Positions 17,150 to 25,552 of a stretch of DNA of 32,500 nt are shown here, piece by piece. Made by a program: the position numbers and the translations under genes. The notes beneath the pieces are model-generated. The model searched no databases and was not told where the DNA came from. It saw nothing but the letters and a program-made list of their open reading frames with translations. The stretch's first letter is position 1; the number at the start of each line of letters is the position of its first letter. Origin of the DNA: Prorocentrum cordatum (Eukaryota; Sar; Dinophyceae; Prorocentrales; Prorocentraceae). The stretch spans positions 1-32,500 of the forward strand of contig CAUYUJ010009459.1 in the NCBI GenBank assembly GCA_963575745.1, read 5' to 3'.

Positions 17150-17300
17150 TCGCCGAGCGCGTTCCGCTACTCGCAAAGTGCCTGCTCGCGAACGTCCGAC
17201 AAAAAAACACGTTCGCCTCGATGCAATATATCGTAGATCCCCCACGGCGGATCCAGGCCATTTGCGAGTAGTGCCTTTGCGAGTAGCGGAACGCGCTTGC
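17150..17300. mobile_element. R14: TIR element with 22-bp perfect ends
   Basis: GCGCGTTCCGCTACTCGCAAAG (17157-17178, 22 bases) is the exact reverse complement of 17275-17296. The arms continue imperfectly inward (CCTGCTCGCGAACG against CACTACTCGCAAATG). The centre contains AAAAAAACACG and CAATATATCG. It directly follows R6 copy C. It is a single copy in this window. Confidence 0.78.
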
Positions 17301-17324
17301 CTAGTCACCGCGAGGGTGCGAAAT

Positions 17325-17520
17325 TACTCGGGGAACGAAGAATGGCATAAACATAAAAACTCGGAGGCCCGCGCGGATTTCTCGGATCCTCGCTGGAGCT
17401 CCCTGGCGGCGCCTCCGGCGCCGCCCCTGGCGCGCTCCGCGTGCCAGGGAGGGGGGTCCAGCGCCGATCCGAGAAATCCGCGCCGACCTCCGAGTTTTTA
17501 TACGCTGGGGACCCATGCCA
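17325..17520. mobile_element. R3 hairpin element, copy 1
   Basis: The left arm is GGGGAACGAAGAATGGCATA, ACATAAAAACTCGGAGG, CGCGCGGATTTCTCGGATC. The right arm reversed is GTATAAAAACTCGGAGGTCG, GCGCGGATTTCTCGGATCGG. The core has a nested palindrome around GGCGCCTCCGGCGCC and GCGCGCTCCGCG. Similar copies lie at 20322, 23448, 25196 (diverged) and 29939. Confidence 0.75.
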
Positions 17521-17852
17521 GGAAACACCCTGCTCGCCTCCAGGGTGCCCTGGGTTTCTTGGGTTTCGATGGTTGTGCTGTGGGAAGCGTGGCGTTCCCA
17601 CACCAAGCATACATGGACGTCCTGGGCTCTCGGGGTTGGGCTTCTCGCGGAGGGCTCCTTGTGGCCCTGGCACCCACTGCAGTCGTGCTTCGGGTCTCCG
17701 CGGTGTGGGCGATGGCAGCGCGAGGCGCGATGGGTGCCCCATCCGATGCCGAATGGGGGGGGGGGGGGGGGCGGCGGCGCCACGGCCCGAAGAGCATCGC
17801 GCGGATCGCGCCTCGCGGAGCGCGATCTGCGCGAACGCGGCTTCTAATCCAG

Positions 17853-17995
17853 AGCGCCTGGGCCCCCTCGAGGCGGCGGCGGGCGCGGAGCCCAACTGCC
17901 CCAACCTGTCGCGGGCGGTGCTCGCCGTGGAGGCCATCGGCGGCGCGGTGGCGGGCCTCCGCCGCGAGCTGCCCGACGGGCAGCTGCTCGTCGGG
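17853..17995 (+). CDS. Candidate 143-bp exon, unrecognised protein
   Basis: Lies between AG at 17851-17852 (context CTTCTAATCCAG) and GT at 17996-17997. Codons are strongly GC3 from CGCCTGGGCCCCCTCGAG onward. The peptide has natural composition: E-P-N-C-P-N-L-S (a possible N-glycosylation site), A-V-L-A-V-E-A-I-G-G, then L-R-R-E-L-P-D-G-Q-L-L-V-G. It starts in phase 1 and ends in phase 0 if these sites are right. A (CTC)n tract follows at 18058. Style and bias match the exons at 22541-23855, so one gene could contain both, but this is not shown. No domain was recognised. Confidence 0.42.
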
Positions 17996-18057
17996 GTCAG
18001 CAGGCCGCCTCGGCGGCGGCGACGGCGGCGGCGGAAAGCGGTCAGCACGCTCCTCCC

Positions 18058-18135
18058 GCTCCTTCTCCTCCTCCTCCTCGTCCTCCTCCTCCTCCTCCTC
18101 CTCCTCCTCCTCCTCCTCGTCCCTCCCTCCCTCCC
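18058..18135. repeat. (CTC)n microsatellite
   Basis: Short CTC tract ending in CCCTCCCTCCCTCC and followed by TGACCAG, a possible splice acceptor. The following open segment (18136-18230) is Gly/Glu/Ser-rich and too short to call. Confidence 0.88.
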
Positions 18136-18429
18136 TCCTGACCAGCACGGGCACTTCGGCGGCGAGCCCGCGGGGGGAAGCGAGGAGGGGCGGGCCTCCT
18201 CAGAAGGCTCGGGGGTCCCCCCGGCCTGTCCGAGATGCTTCCTGAGCCCCCCGAGGGCACAGAATTCCAGGCTGTCCGATACACTTCCCGAGCCTCCCCG
18301 CGAGACGCAGAAGACCTCCCAGAGGGCTGGAGGGCCTCTGAGAAGCCCCGCCGCCTTCTGAGAAGGCCTCCTCCTTCCCAACGCCCACCCCCCCAAGCTC
18401 GCCGCCGAGCAGTGCCAGTGGGGGTCGCC

Positions 18430-18600
18430 AGTATTAGGGGCCCAGATATCCGACGATGGATTTTGTTGTCCCATCCAGGCACAATTCCTCGCTTTTCGGC
18501 CTGCGGGGGCTCGTGATTGGGCCCACCAGACCATCGAAAGCGGATCCGGGGAGAAACATTGCAGTCAACCCACATAGTATGGGTGAGCCCTTTTCCAAGG
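18430..18600 (-). repeat. Diverged R4-like segment (minus)
   Basis: The reverse strand contains CGTCGGATATCTGGG and, upstream, GTGCCTGGATGGGAC. This resembles the R4 'GAACTGGTCC..GGG' to 'GACGTCGGATGTCTGGGG' order. Frames on both strands here have natural-looking composition, so a small gene is not excluded. Confidence 0.3.
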
Positions 18601-19010
18601 CTATCTTTGCATCCTTGCTCAGTCGGTATATCCTCAACGACCTTCGCTGGCCAACCTCGTTCGACAAACGCTAACGTGGCCCTTCAAGGCGCTTGCACCC
18701 TTGTCGTGCGTCCCTATCGTACGGGTGGACTGCACCCTCGTCAGGAAGACAATGACCGGGTCGGGAGGACGGGGTTGGGAGACATGCGGATACCCTTGCC
18801 CGTAGGCGGCCGCACCCCTTCCTCCCAACACGATACCTGTTCTTCTCACCTCGGGGAAGGGGTCGTGGCCTCGGGCCGCGCGTGCACCAGCAAGGGCAGG
18901 CCCAGAGGGGCAGCTGCGGTCCGCCGCCGTTGGGGGTGCCACCCGCCGCACCGCCGCGCTGGCCCGTGGGCCATCTCCGGGGGGCGGCTGGCGCCCGTGC
19001 CACACGCACC
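18601..19010. other. Unassigned stretch
   Basis: No repeat family or convincing exon was recognised. Short open frames on both strands have no motif. Confidence 0.4.
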
Positions 19011-19126
19011 TCCTCCTCCTCCTCCTCCTCCTCCTCCTCCTCCTCCTCCCTCCTCCTCCTCCTCCTCCTCCTCCTCCTCCTCCTCCTCCTCCTCCTCCTC
19101 CTCCTCCTCCTCCTCCTCCTCCTCCT
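19011..19126. repeat. (CTC)n microsatellite
   Basis: Nearly perfect CTC repeats over about 115 bases with a single one-base slip. Confidence 0.95.
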
Positions 19127-19172
19127 AGTCCAAGCGCGCCGCCGAGGGGGCATCGCCTGCAGGGCTGCCTAC

Positions 19173-19368
19173 AGGCCTCCCCGGATGGGGTCGGAGCAGA
19201 CGGGGTCGGAGGATCGCGCCGCATGGCCGACGCATCGGCGATGCGGCTCGACGTGGAGCCCGATCTTCCCCACGCCCACGTCGCGGATGCATCGCCGGCG
19301 TCGCCGATGCATCGCCGATGCGGGCCGATGTTCCGACCCCATCTATTCGGACCCCATCCAGGAGGCCT
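19173..19368. mobile_element. R12: hairpin element
   Basis: The left arm AGGCCTCCCCGGATGGGGTC continues GGAGCAGACGGGGTCGG. The right arm reversed AGGCCTCCTGGATGGGGTCC continues GAATAGATGGGGTCGG. The arms run inward to ATCGGCGATGC words. The interior carries repeated GATGCATCGCCG. A fragment lies at 13404-13475. No coding content was found. Confidence 0.7.
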
Positions 19369-19415
19369 CCAGTGCCACCACCTCCTGGAAATTGGGGCTT
19401 GAGGAGTCCCAGGGG

Positions 19416-19485
19416 AGGGGGGAGGGAGGAGGGAGGAGGGAGGAGGGAGGAGGGAGGAGGGAGGGAGGGAGGGAGGAGGAGGGCT
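19416..19485. repeat. (GGGAGGA)n minisatellite
   Basis: About eight GGGAGGA or GGGA units in tandem, ending in GGAGGAGG. Confidence 0.88.
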
Positions 19486-19619
19486 TCTGGGGTATCCACG
19501 GGGGTCCGTTTCCCTGAGGAGCGGGCGGCCCCCCGGTGGTGACCCCCCTTGGCACTGCCTGGTGGCCTCTCGGCCCAGGCATGCTCGCGGCTCGAAGTTC
19601 GGCGTCCGGCATCCCCAGG

Positions 19620-19927
19620 CCAGAGGTCGTTCGGGATGTCTCCGGAGGTCCCCAGGAGCTTCCCTGCCTCGGGATATACGTTCCAGCAGCTGCGCCTCGC
19701 CGCGCGCGCCCCCGGGCTGCGGGGGGAGCGCCCCCGACGGCAGCGGGGTGCCCGAGCGAGGGCCGGAAGGCCATGCAGCCTCGCGTCGTGGGCAAGCCGC
19801 GAGGGGCGGTGGTTTTGCGCTCTTCGGCGCTCGCCGGGCCCTGCGGGGCCGTGAAGAGGCGGTTCGGGACGAAGGGCTGGCCCTCGGGAAGGGGTCCAGA
19901 CTTTGAGGGGCCTCGTTGCCAAAAATC
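19620..19927 (+). repeat. R8+R4 composite repeat, plus orientation
   Basis: Starts with CCCTGCCTCGGGATATACGT and TTCCAGCAGCTGCGCCTCGC (R8), followed by R4 blocks GGTGGTTTTGCGCTCTTCGG, GGGCCCTGCGGGGCCGTGAA, TTCGGGACGAAGGGCTGGCC and GGGAAGGGGTCCAGACTTTG. The same R8-then-R4 order occurs at 22840-23130 and 31285-31560, so R8 is probably the 5' part of full-length R4. Confidence 0.62.
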
Positions 19928-20153
19928 AGAGCCCCGAATCATCAGGGGTAGCTCGGGTCAGGGCTAACTCGGGTTCGCTTTTCGGGATTCCGAATCCGAG
20001 TTACCCGGGGCCCGAGTTACCCCGGGTAATTCGGGCGTCCTGAGCCCCAAATCGTCAGGGGTAGCTCGGGTCAGGGCTAACTCGGGTTCGTTTTTCGGGA
20101 TTCCGAACCCGAGTTACCCCGGGCCCGAGTTACCCCAGATAACTCGGGCGTCC
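19928..20153. repeat. Two tandem ~112-bp palindrome-rich units
   Basis: CCCGAATCATCAGGGGTAGC (unit 1) and CCCAAATCGTCAGGGGTAGC (unit 2) begin near-identical units containing TAACTCGGGTTCG and its inverse CGAATCCGAGTTACCC. They also carry CCGAGTTACCCCGGGTAA. Each unit can fold on itself. The second unit runs into AACAAAAAACACGACGTCGG, an R4 3' end. Confidence 0.8.
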
Positions 20154-20321
20154 AACAAAAAACACGACGTCGGACATCTGGGATCGTTGTCCTCGTTCTG
20201 TGGCCTCGGCAGGCGAGCTAAAAGAAGGCATGACGGCAGAACAGAACCGTCATGAACTGTTCGAGGTCCGCGCGGATTTCTCAGATAGGCACGGGACCCT
20301 CCCCTGGGTGCGCACACCCTT

Positions 20322-20520
20322 AGGGGAACGAAAAATGACATGTAAACATAAAAACTCGGAGGACCGCGCGGATTTCTTGGATCCGCGCTGGGCCCCCCTC
20401 CTTGGCGCGCGGAGCGCTCCAGGGGCGGCGCGGGAGGCGCCGCCAGGGGGCCCCAGCGCCGATCCGAGAAATCCTCGCAGACCTCCGAGTTATCATGTTT
20501 ATGTCATTGTTCGTTCCCCT
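20322..20520. mobile_element. R3 hairpin element, copy 2 (199 bp, ~60-bp TIRs)
   Basis: The left arm is AGGGGAACGAAAAATGACAT, AAACATAAAAACTCGGAGG, CGCGCGGATTTCTTGGATC. The right arm reversed is AGGGGAACGAACAATGACAT, AAACATGATAACTCGGAGG, GCGAGGATTTCTCGGATC. The two arms are nearly identical, making this the family's reference copy. Its length of 199 bp equals that of the copy at 29939-30137. A half copy (GAGGTCCGCGCGGATTTCTC) lies just upstream at about 20262-20281. No clear exon flanks it. Confidence 0.82.
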
Positions 20521-20526
20521 ATCAAT

Positions 20527-20620
20527 GGGGGGGTGACACAAATCGGGGGTGAAGGAAAAGGCCCCAAAGGGGCCATTCAGGGCCCCTTTCCTTCACCCCC
20601 CATTCAGGTCACCCCCCCTA
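20527..20620. repeat. Near-perfect palindrome beside R3 copy 2
   Basis: GGGGGTGAAGGAAAAGGCCCC and GGGCCCCTTTCCTTCACCCCC are inverse of each other around a short loop (AAAGGGGCCATTCA). An outer GGGGGTGAC pairs with GTCACCCCC. It lies six bases after R3 copy 2. Confidence 0.82.
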
Positions 20621-20703
20621 CCACCCGCCCGAGGTTGGAAGAGACGCATCGGAGGATGTTTGGGTCTCCAGGAGGGCCGAGAGACAGCGGCACCACGAGG
20701 AAC

Positions 20704-20729
20704 ATGATGATGGTGGTGATGATGCTTAC

Positions 20730-20818
<89 letters not shown>

Positions 20819-20899
20819 GGATGAGGATGAGGATGAGATGAGGATGAGGATGAGGATGAGGATGAGGATGAGGATGAGGATGAGGATGACGATGATGCT

Positions 20900-20933
<34 letters not shown>

Positions 20934-20966
20934 TGATGATGATGGTGGTGGTGGTGGTGGTGGTGA

Positions 20967-21045
<79 letters not shown>
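20704..21045. repeat. (GAT)n with GAG/GGT variants
   Basis: About 340 bases of ATG/GAT repeats, with sub-blocks GATGAG and GGTGGTGGT. It reads as poly-Met, poly-Asp or poly-Ile/His by frame. It is regarded as a microsatellite. Confidence 0.95.
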
Positions 21046-21047
<2 letters not shown>

Positions 21048-21049
21048 GG

Positions 21050-21600
21050 GGACGGAGAGGGCCGGGCGGACGGCCACCAGGGGGGTACAGACGCGGGGGG
21101 ATCGAGGAGCGCTCCTCAGAACGAGCCCCAAGCGGCCCCAAAAACTGCCACCGCGGGCCCAAGAGGTACGCGCTCTTTCGCCCCGCTAGAGGGCCCGCTT
21201 GAGATCAGCCGGGCAGTTCGGAGGATGGTCATGACCAGACCGACTCTCCACAGGGCCCCGATGCTCGATGCCTCTCGGCATCTGCTCGATTCAGCTGGCG
21301 GACGAGCGACCTCGGAAGGCTCCCTCGCTCTGCTTTCTCGCCTCCGCGGGCGCTGGAGTGGGGAGACAGGGATGAATCCCGCGCGCGCGCGCTCGGGGAC
21401 CTGGCCACTTTGGGCCCACCTTCGCGTGCGTCGGCCGCGGACTCCGCACGAGCTCCATTCGCTTGCGCGGCGCGGGAGAGCGATGTTCCTCGGAGGCCTC
21501 AAGGCAGACCGTAACAACGGGGTGTGTGCTGGGTGGCGGGGGTGCTACTGTTGCCACCAGCCACTTCGAACAATAGACTGATCTCGCAGCAGCGGCATCC
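21050..21600. other. Unassigned stretch
   Basis: Open frames without motifs on both strands. No repeat family from elsewhere in the window was recognised. Confidence 0.4.
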
Positions 21601-21819
21601 GGAGGAACATGATGATGATGATGCTGAGGATGAAGAAAAAGATGATGGTGATGTTGATGATGTTGATGTTGATGATGATGATGATGAGGGCGGCAATGAT
21701 GCTGATGCTGGTGATGATGCTGATGCTGATGCTGAGGATGAGGGTGCTGATGATGACGACCATGGCGAGGATGACAATGATGATGCTGCGGAGGATGACA
21801 AGGATGATGATGCTGATGC

Positions 21820-21851
<32 letters not shown>

Positions 21852-22033
21852 TTGATGATGGTAGTGATGATGGTGACGAGGAAGAGGAAGAAGAGGGAGA
21901 GGAGGAGGAGGAGGAGGAGAGAGGAGGAGGAGGAGAGGAGGAGGAGGAGGAGAGGAGGAGGAGGAGGAGGAGGAGGAGGAGGAGGGAGGAGGAGGAGGAG
22001 GAGGAGGAGGAGGAGGAGGAGGAGGAGGAGGAA
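21601..22033. repeat. Compound (GAT)n / (GAG)n microsatellite
   Basis: GATGATG and GATGCTGATG repeats to about 21880, then pure GAG/GGA repeats to 22033. One frame reads poly-Asp/Glu for more than 120 residues, but its composition follows directly from the repeat. Confidence 0.93.
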
Positions 22034-22375
22034 AGTCATGAGGCAGGTAGGCAGAGGCTGGACTCTCCAAACATGTTCCGACCTGCTTTTGTTCAATCCG
22101 CCAGCGCCTGCTCCCCGCCCCGTTCCTCCCGAGGGGTGGATTTTCCGTCCCGGACCCGTCCGCGATGGCAGCAGTGCCCAAGAGCGGCCCCCGGGGGCCG
22201 ATCCGAAGAAAGAGCGCCCGACCTGACCCGCAGCCGTCGTCGGAGGTCTGGGAGCCACCGTGCCGAGCGCTCGTCGGCGGTCGGCCCCCGGGCCTGGGCC
22301 GGAAGGGGTCCGAAGACGGGCAGCCGACGCACACTCGCATCGTCGGAGGCCCCTGGCCCGCCCGCCCTCCTCCTC

Positions 22376-22515
22376 ATCCTGCTCCTCCTCCTCCTCCTCC
22401 CCTCCTCCTCCTCCTCCTCCTCCTCCTCCTCCTCCTCCTCCTCCTCCTCCTCCTCCCCCTTCATCCGCCTCCTCCTCCTCCTCCTCCTCCTCCTCCTCCT
22501 TCTCCTCCTACTCCT
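22376..22515. repeat. (CTC)n tract immediately upstream of an exon
   Basis: CTC repeats with two CCCC or TTC interruptions, ending some 25 bases before the AG at 22539-22540. It could act as the polypyrimidine tract of the first exon listed below. Confidence 0.92.
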
Positions 22516-22540
22516 CCCCCGCCCCCCTGCGGCGCGCCAG

Positions 22541-22769
22541 GGCCGCCTCGCTGGCGGGGGAGCTGAAGCTCACGCCCAGCATCGAGGACCACTGGGGGGA
22601 GCTGCCGCCGCTCGTGTCCGCCGAGCTCTGCGCCACGCCCGGCCCGGCGCCCGGCCCGCCGCGCAGCGGCAGCCCCGCCCCAGCCGCGCGGCGGGCCGCC
22701 GCGCCGCAGGGCGCGTGCAACGAGTCGCTGCGCGTCCTGGCCGTCTGCGAGGAGGCCCTGAACCTCACG
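22541..22769 (+). CDS. Exon A of a predicted two-helix membrane protein
   Basis: Strong GC3 frame from an AG acceptor (22539-22540, GCGCGCCAG) to a GT donor (22770-22771, ACGGTGGCC): one base plus 76 codons. The peptide is well mixed: L-A-G-E-L-K-L-T-P-S-I-E-D-H-W-G-E-L near the start, a Pro/Ala-rich middle, then G-A-C-N-E-S-L-R-V-L-A-V-C-E-E-A-L-N-L-T. It has three Cys and two N-glycosylation sequons (N-E-S and N-L-T), which suggests a lumenal or extracellular position. It ends in phase 0 and joins exon B (23243) in frame. The family is not recognised. The gene's 5' end is not found; the 17853-17995 exon is a possible upstream partner. Confidence 0.55.
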
Positions 22770-22839
22770 GTGGCCGAAGAAGAACACGCGTTTTCGCGTT
22801 CGCCTGCGTCGGTGCCGGGAGGCGTCCCTCTGCCTCGGG

Positions 22840-23130
22840 AGGCGTGCCGGCAGCTGCGCCTCGCCGAGAGAGCGTTCCGGGGCTGCCTGGATCGTCACCA
22901 ACGTCAGCCAGAGATTGGACTTTTGACCCGAAAACCATCAGGCCCTGACAGCGTCGGGCCGTTTACAAAAAGCACAACAGAAGGTCTTGGCAGTCTTCGA
23001 CCTCCAGGGGGCCCTCGCCGGGCCCCGGGGCCGTCGAGAAATTTCTCGGGATGAAAAGACCCTGGGGAATGGTGAGGACTTCAGGGAGCCCCGTGCTGGT
23101 AACATCAAGGCGTGTCTGGGGACGTAGAGT
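22840..23130 (+). repeat. R8+R4 composite repeat inside intron A-B
   Basis: CTGCCTCGGGAGGCGTGCCG and GCAGCTGCGCCTCGCCGAGA (R8), then ACCCGAAAACCATCAGGCCC, GGCCCCGGGGCCGTCGAGAA, CTCGGGATGAAAAGACCCTG and GGGGAATGGTGAGGACTTCA (R4). It occupies most of the proposed intron 22770-23242. A partial R3 right arm (GCGCCGATCCAAGAGGAGGT, 23170-23189) follows it. Confidence 0.65.
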
Positions 23131-23242
23131 TCCGCACCGCGAGCCCGGGACGGGGAGGGGGGGATGCCAGCGCCGATCCAAGAGGAGGTCCGCGCGGACC
23201 TCTGCGAGGTCGGGCTCGTGCCTGTGTTGGTTCCTTCTCCAG

Positions 23243-23431
23243 GTGGGCTCCCCCGCGGGCCCCGACGCCCTCGACGTCTGCGTGCGCCTCAGGATTGCGG
23301 GCCCCGCCGGGCCGCCGAGCATGCGGTCGACGCTCTACCGCCTCAGCGAGAGCTGCTCCGCCTCCGACGGCGGCTCGTCCGGCGATGCGCGGGACCACTC
23401 GGCCCGCATCTCGTCGGCCGTGGTCGGCATG
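23243..23431 (+). CDS. Exon B of the predicted membrane protein
   Basis: Follows TTCCTTCTCCAG (AG at 23241-23242) and ends at GGCATG before GT (23432). It has 63 codons, phase 0 at both ends, and joins exon A and exon C without frame change. The peptide begins V-G-S-P-A-G-P-D-A-L-D-V-C-V-R-L-R-I and continues with M-R-S-T-L-Y-R-L-S-E-S-C, then a Ser/Asp/Gly-rich stretch and A-R-I-S-S-A-V-V-G-M. Nearly all codons end in G or C. Two Cys are present. No domain was recognised. The donor could alternatively lie a few bases downstream at GCACGC (a GC donor). Confidence 0.55.
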
Positions 23432-23648
23432 GTGCGGGGCACGCATGCCGGGGAACGAAAAATTGCATGAACCGACATGTTCGAAGGTCCGCTCTGATTT
23501 GTCGGATCAGGCGGCGCTTCCGTCGCCACCCCTGGCGCGCTCCGCGCGCCAGGGAGGGGGGTCCGGCGCCGATCCCAGACATCCGCGCGGACCTCCGAAA
23601 GTTGACGCCTGTGTGATTGTCTGTTCCTCGGTGCGTCGGCTGCCCCAG
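23432..23648 (+). other. Proposed 217-bp intron consisting mostly of R3
   Basis: GT (GTGCGGGGCACG) at the left and CTGCCCCAG at the right. The R3 element at 23448-23629 fills about 85% of it. GGTGCG occurs at both junctions (23431-23436 and 23630-23635). Deleting one copy plus the element gives an uninterrupted frame (G-M-V-R-R-L-P-Q-W-S), which may be the pre-insertion sequence. Confidence 0.5.
23448..23629. mobile_element. R3 hairpin element, copy 3, within an intron
   Basis: The left arm is CGGGGAACGAAAAATTGCAT and GAAGGTCCGC. The right arm reversed is CGAGGAACAGACAATCACAC and GGAGGTCCGC. The core CCCTGGCGCGCTCCGCGCGC and AGGGAGGGGGGTCCGGCGCC matches copy 1. Its arms are more diverged than those of copy 2. 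Confidence 0.72.
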
Positions 23649-23855
23649 TGGTCCGTGTGGTACACGGCCGCGGTGCTGCTCGGAGCCCTTGCGCTTGCCG
23701 CGGCGGCCTGGCTGGCCTCGAGGGCCTCCCTCCGGGCGTTCGCGTCGTCGTCCGCCGTGGCGCTGGCGGCCGCGTCGCTGCTCCTCGCGGCCGGGCTGGC
23801 GTTGGCCCTGAACCGCGTGCCCTTCCCCGAGCTGCCGCGCTGGCGCCTGAATCCC
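23649..23855 (+). CDS. Exon C with two transmembrane helices
   Basis: From CCCCAG (AG at 23647-23648) to GTGAGC (GT at 23856-23857): 69 codons, phase 0 at both ends. It opens W-S-V-W-Y-T and enters a hydrophobic helix (A-A-V-L-L-G-A-L-A-L-A-A-A-A-W-L-A), a short S-R-A-S-L-R-A-F loop, and a second helix (S-A-V-A-L-A-A-A-S-L-L-L-A-A-G-L-A-L-A). It then ends N-R-V-P-F-P-E-L-P-R-W-R-L-N-P. A helical hairpin after a Cys-containing, potentially glycosylated ectodomain suggests a surface or endomembrane protein. The frame stays open to a stop at 23961-23963, but after 23870 it enters a segment shared with 5420-5440, so coding probably stops before it. The family is unknown. Confidence 0.55.
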
Positions 23856-23963
23856 GTGAGCTGGTACCTGGGGCGACTCGAACTTTCGTTTGCTCGGATG
23901 CAGCTCCTGGGAGGTCAACTTCTGCCTTTCGCCGGGTCCGAGATCCCGCTCCATCCGGCATGA

Positions 23964-24395
23964 TCCTGTTGGATCCGGCTCAATCCCGCTTACTTCCGCG
24001 GCCTAATCCCGCGCAGAAGCCCCCCATGGGGTTCAATTTGCCGTAATCCTTCCGACGAAGGCCTCCCAGTAGTTGCCTCCTAATGTTTGGGAGGTGGGTC
24101 AGGGGAGGAACATGGACCGCCGCCACCGAGAACCCACAGGCACGGCCGAGTGCCACCCAGCGCAGGTCAAGGCTCAGGCGTGCAGCCGCCCAGGGGTCGG
24201 TCCCAACCCCCGGGGGGTTCTCGGCGGCGGCGGTCCGTGTTTCTCTTCCGAGCGGGCTCGGAGCACGCGCGGATTTCGGTCGGAGCCCGCGCCGGGCCGC
24301 AGCGGAGCGGATCCGTGATACGCACGCGGGGGAGCCCGGAGAGCGGGAGGAGGAGCGGCCGCGAGAGGAGGGGGACACAGAAGGTTGCGCCGTGC
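23964..24395. other. Unassigned stretch
   Basis: Short tandem words GATCCGGCTCAATCCCGCTT near 23970-23990. No other feature was recognised. Confidence 0.4.
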
Positions 24396-24560
24396 GCCAG
24401 CTCATGAGACGTATCCCGATCCCCACGCTCGGCATCGCCTCTATCTCGGTGCCGATGCTGGGGGATCCCTCGGTTTCCGAGGGCACGTCCCTAAGGGTGT
24501 CGTCGGCCTTGAGCTTGTCAATCTTAGGGGTATGGATGATAAGTTCGAGGCCGGTTAGCC
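24396..24560 (-). CDS. Possible minus-strand exon, unrecognised
   Basis: A frame with natural composition among Arg/Pro/Ala-rich neighbours: L-T-G-L-E-L-I-I-H-T-P-K-I-D-K-L-K, then D-V-P-S-E-T-E-G-S-P-S-I-G-T-E-I. Lys codons are AAG and Asp codons GAC, as in the other exons, though A/T-ending codons (ATA, CTT, CCT) also occur. No stop lies within it, but boundaries are not visible and no domain is recognised. It could be an exon of a minus-strand gene or chance. Confidence 0.28.
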
Positions 24561-25019
24561 GTGGGAGCAGGAGGTCCTGGGAGCCGGGTGCTGCGGCCCC
24601 AGGCACTGGGGAGTCCTGCGAAGGGCAGTGCTGCCTTGCTGGGTGCGCAGGGGTGGTGTCGTCCGAGCACGCTCGATCTCGACCGTTGGGGCAGGCGCGG
24701 GCAACGGACTGCGGAGGGCTTCGGGAGGGCGTCTGGGTCCCAGGAGGGGCGGCCATGTGAGGAGCACGGTGCCGAAGTGCCGTCGGCTGGGGCGCGCACG
24801 AGGTACACAGGCCAGCAGATGGGGTACCTGCCAGAGCCGCAAGCCGTCGAGGGCGGCCCCAGTGGGGGGACTAAACCATACCGGTGCCGCTACTCCCCAG
24901 ACCTATTCCTGGGGCGTGTTCTGATGAGGATCTCGAGGAGGCTCCAGGGGCGACGAGAACGCACACGGAAGCTCAAGAGGGCAGAAAAGCATTCAAACAT
25001 TTGGATTCTCGATCCTCTC

Positions 25020-25135
25020 TCTTCTCTCTCCCGTCCCCACGGCGGTCTTTGGGCCACAACTCGGGCCTCCAGCGGCCTGGGCCCATTCGGGTGTCCCCAG
25101 AAACGCTCTTGGCGAGGCGCAGCTGTTGTAGAGCG
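25020..25135 (-). repeat. R8-like repeat, minus orientation
   Basis: The reverse strand reads ACAACAGCTGCGCCTCGCCA and AGAGCGTTTCTGGGG, close to the R8 core at 31290-31330. Flanking sequence towards 25020 may be diverged continuation. Confidence 0.5.
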
Positions 25136-25195
25136 ACCCAGAGCGAGAAGACCTCGAAGAGCCCTGCGAGCACCTCTGCGAGCCTCTGTCAAGCA

Positions 25196-25372
25196 AGCGT
25201 AGACGTGCAGAGGTCCGATTCCTTGAGCCAGCGCTGGACACCCCACCTCCCTGGCGCTGGGCTCGCCGGGGGCGGTGCCTCCGGCGCCGCCAGGGGGCTC
25301 CAGCGCCTGCAGCCGAGAACCCTGCGCGGACCACCGAAAGTTTATGCTTACGCCACTCTTTCTTCCTTTTTT
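25196..25372. mobile_element. R3 hairpin element, diverged copy
   Basis: Contains GCAGAGGTCCGATTCCTTGA at the left and GCGCGGACCACCGAAAGTTT, TGCTTACGCCA at the right. The core CCTCCCTGGCGCTGGGCTCG and GGCGCCGCCAGGGGGCTCCA is shared with other R3 copies. The outer arms are largely lost. Confidence 0.5.
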
Positions 25373-25495
25373 TGGGGGGGGAGGCTCCAGGTGGTTATCG
25401 CAACATCCCAGAAGTAAAAAGGTACCGGCGAGGGAAAGAGCCACTGGCTTAAAAGCCCAGCCGGCCTGACAGATTAAAATCACAGGTCTTCAGCG

Positions 25496-25552
25496 ATACC
25501 CGATGTTTTTGGAGAGGGCGTTTGGATTGGAAAAATACAGCATCGGGCCCCC
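25496..25552. repeat. Small inverted repeat
   Basis: CCCGATGTTTTTGGA and its approximate inverse, GGAAAAATACAGCATCGGG, lie about 20 bases apart. No other copy was seen. Confidence 0.45.

Noticed and set aside
18434-18674. Open frames with natural composition on both strands
   Set aside because: They overlap each other and a probable diverged R4 segment; no motif favours either strand.
20593-21162. Poly-His, poly-Ile and poly-Met frames on both strands
   Set aside because: Direct readings of the (GAT)n microsatellite in different frames.
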